From contig CALGLM010000092.1 of the NCBI GenBank assembly GCA_937930275.1, positions 1-7,456 on the forward strand: a stretch of 7,456 bases of DNA. Reading direction: 5' to 3'. Both the position numbers and the translations under genes were made by a program. Position 1 is the first letter of the stretch; the number at the start of each line of letters is the position of its first letter. The notes beneath the pieces were generated by a model. It ran no database searches and was not told the DNA's origin. It saw only the letters and a list, made by a program, of their open reading frames with translations. Below are positions 6,313 through 7,456 of the stretch, one piece after another. Origin of the DNA: an uncultured Ignavibacteria bacterium. GTDB taxonomy: Bacteria; Bacteroidota; Ignavibacteria; Ignavibacteriales; Melioribacteraceae.

Positions 6313-7456
6313 TCATTTATCGTTTAATATTCCTCTTAATTCGTTAATTTTATTTGGCTCGCAATATACATACAATACGTCATCCGGTTCAATCTTATAA
6401 TCCTTATCCGGATTTGATATAATATTTCTTCCTTTTCTTATTACTAACACGGAAGCTTTATATTTATTCCTAAAATTTAATTCCGCCAATGATTTATAAA
6501 GTATTTTACTTTTTTTCCCCACTTTAATAGATGAAATAGTTACTTCCGGAACATCAAAAATATATTTTTTCCTTTTTGTCGGACTCATTCTAAACATTTT
6601 GTAGCTATTCGCTCTTATGTCATCAATAAAACTTTCTATTTCTTCTAACGGTATTAAATATTTTAATAACACTCTTGTAAATATTTCAATACTTGTCTCG
6701 TATTCTTCAGGTATTACCTCATCTGCTCCTAATGAAATAAGTCCTTTTATTTCGCTTATGTACCTTGTTCTTACAATAACATGTACATTTTTATTAATAC
6801 TTTTTGCTAAACTTACAACTCTTCTAACTGCATATGGTTCATTTATCGCTATAACAATTATTCTTGCTTCACGTATATTCATTGCTTCTAAAACCCCTTC
6901 AGTTGCTGCATCTCCGTAATAAATTGGTACTCCTTTTTTGCTTTCACGAGTAACCGTATCCGGATTTATATCTAAAACAACGTAAGGTATATTTGAAAAT
7001 ATTGCTGCTTTACTTAAATTATTCCCATTTACACCGTATCCCACTATTATTAAATGGTCAGTTAATTTGGTTTTATCTACATCAATATTTGTTGAATTAT
7101 GTTTTATTTTCATCCTTTTTTCAATTAAATCCATAATTTTTGACTGATATTTCATCAAAAATGGTACTGCAGCAATAGTAATAATTGAAACTGCTAAAAA
7201 CATTTGATAAATATTATCGTTTATTATTCCTAAATTAATCCCCTCTTTAGCCAAAATAAACGAAAATTCTCCTATTGAACTAATACTTAATCCTGTATAT
7301 ACGGCAACTCTTAAAGGTAACTTTAACAATTTTCCCGAAATTGTTGCCAAAACAATCTTTATGATTATTAATAAAGAACTTAATGCAATTACATACCATA
7401 CATTATTCAATACGAAATAAAAATTAAATAACATTCCTATTAAGACAAAAAATATA
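6313..7456 (-). CDS. CPA2/Kef-type monovalent cation:proton antiporter with RCK domains, N-terminus beyond the window
   Basis: This is the C-terminal portion of an inner-membrane K+ or Na+/H+ antiporter. The frame stays open to the right edge, upstream of the first Met at 7434 (in-frame residues IFFVLIG precede it), and FFVLIGML fits the family's FFxxxGM helix, so the true start lies outside. Numbered from the Met at 7434: membrane helices at about 8-31, 45-62 (with GLSISSIGEFSFILA, the conserved GEFSF helix) and 72-93; an RCK_N/TrkA_N Rossmann domain from about 126, with GYGVNG (132-137) as the GxGxxG motif and D155 ending the second strand, which favours NAD(H); YYGDAATEGVLEAMNI (172-187); and an RCK_C domain at about 300-370. 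About 250 residues of transporter are expected to be missing. Ion choice and ligand (glutathione in KefB/C) cannot be read from this part. It heads the visible part of the operon with the RCK_C-like protein and the C45 hydrolase. Confidence 0.88.
   Translation of the reverse strand, partial: IFFVLIGMLFNFYFVLNNVWYVIALSSLLIIIKIVLATISGKLLKLPLRVAVYTGLSISSIGEFSFILAKEGINLGIINDNIYQMFLAVSIITIAAVPFLMKYQSKIMDLIEKRMKIKHNSTNIDVDKTKLTDHLIIVGYGVNGNNLSKAAIFSNIPYVVLDINPDTVTRESKKGVPIYYGDAATEGVLEAMNIREARIIVIAINEPYAVRRVVSLAKSINKNVHVIVRTRYISEIKGLISLGADEVIPEEYETSIEIFTRVLLKYLIPLEEIESFIDDIRANSYKMFRMSPTKRKKYIFDVPEVTISSIKVGKKSKILYKSLAELNFRNKYKASVLVIRKGRNIISNPDKDYKIEPDDVLYVYCEPNKINELRGILNDK

Noticed and set aside
6617..6919. 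Plus-strand open frame of 100 codons inside the antiporter
   Set aside because: It is antisense to the RCK_N domain; its hydrophobic, Ser/Ile-rich composition is what the complement of that coding region would give.

Overview
The window looks like one end of an assembled contig from an AT-rich, Gram-negative bacterium, most likely of the Bacteroidota/Ignavibacteriota/Chlorobiota group. The evidence is protein-family character: a fused PlsC + N-acyltransferase enzyme of the OlsF/GlsF type, an LTA-synthase-like membrane protein of the kind common in Bacteroidetes, and a C45-type amide hydrolase with a signal peptide. There is also a perfect TAnnTTTG box, the Bacteroidetes -7 promoter consensus. 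Several genes nevertheless have clear AGG Shine-Dalgarno motifs about 6 nt before the start, which is atypical of SD-poor classical Bacteroidetes. The phylum is therefore inferred, not shown.

Bases 1-45 are not biological. They are an Illumina TruSeq index adapter left on the contig end, and it gives the first gene a false protein tail. From left to right the real content is: (i) a minus-strand block with an LTA-synthase-like gene cut off by the adapter (46-869), preceded in the same transcript by an O-methyltransferase (879-1871); (ii) upstream of these, also on the minus strand, a long two-domain acyltransferase (1994-3748), probably making an ornithine- or glycine-type aminolipid; (iii) a divergent intergenic region (3749-3924) with two inverted repeats and candidate promoters for both directions; (iv) a plus-strand calcineurin-like phosphoesterase (3925-4830) whose stop codon interlocks with that of the convergent neighbour; (v) a tight minus-strand operon, transcribed from beyond the right edge: a CPA2/Kef-type cation:proton antiporter missing its N-terminal part (6313-7456), a 92-residue exported protein that appears to be a solo RCK_C domain (6027-6305), and a secreted C45-family Ntn-hydrolase-like enzyme (4827-6014).

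The left half reads as envelope lipid work (aminolipid acylation and a phospholipid-headgroup-type transferase, with a small-molecule methyltransferase of unknown target). The right half reads as ion transport with an unusual accessory. The most unexpected element is the 92-residue protein. Its body resembles the cytosolic regulatory RCK_C domain at the C-terminus of the antiporter encoded just upstream, yet it begins with a signal-like hydrophobic segment ending in Cys. I saw no RNA genes, CRISPR arrays, insertion sequences or gene-free stretches longer than 300 bases.
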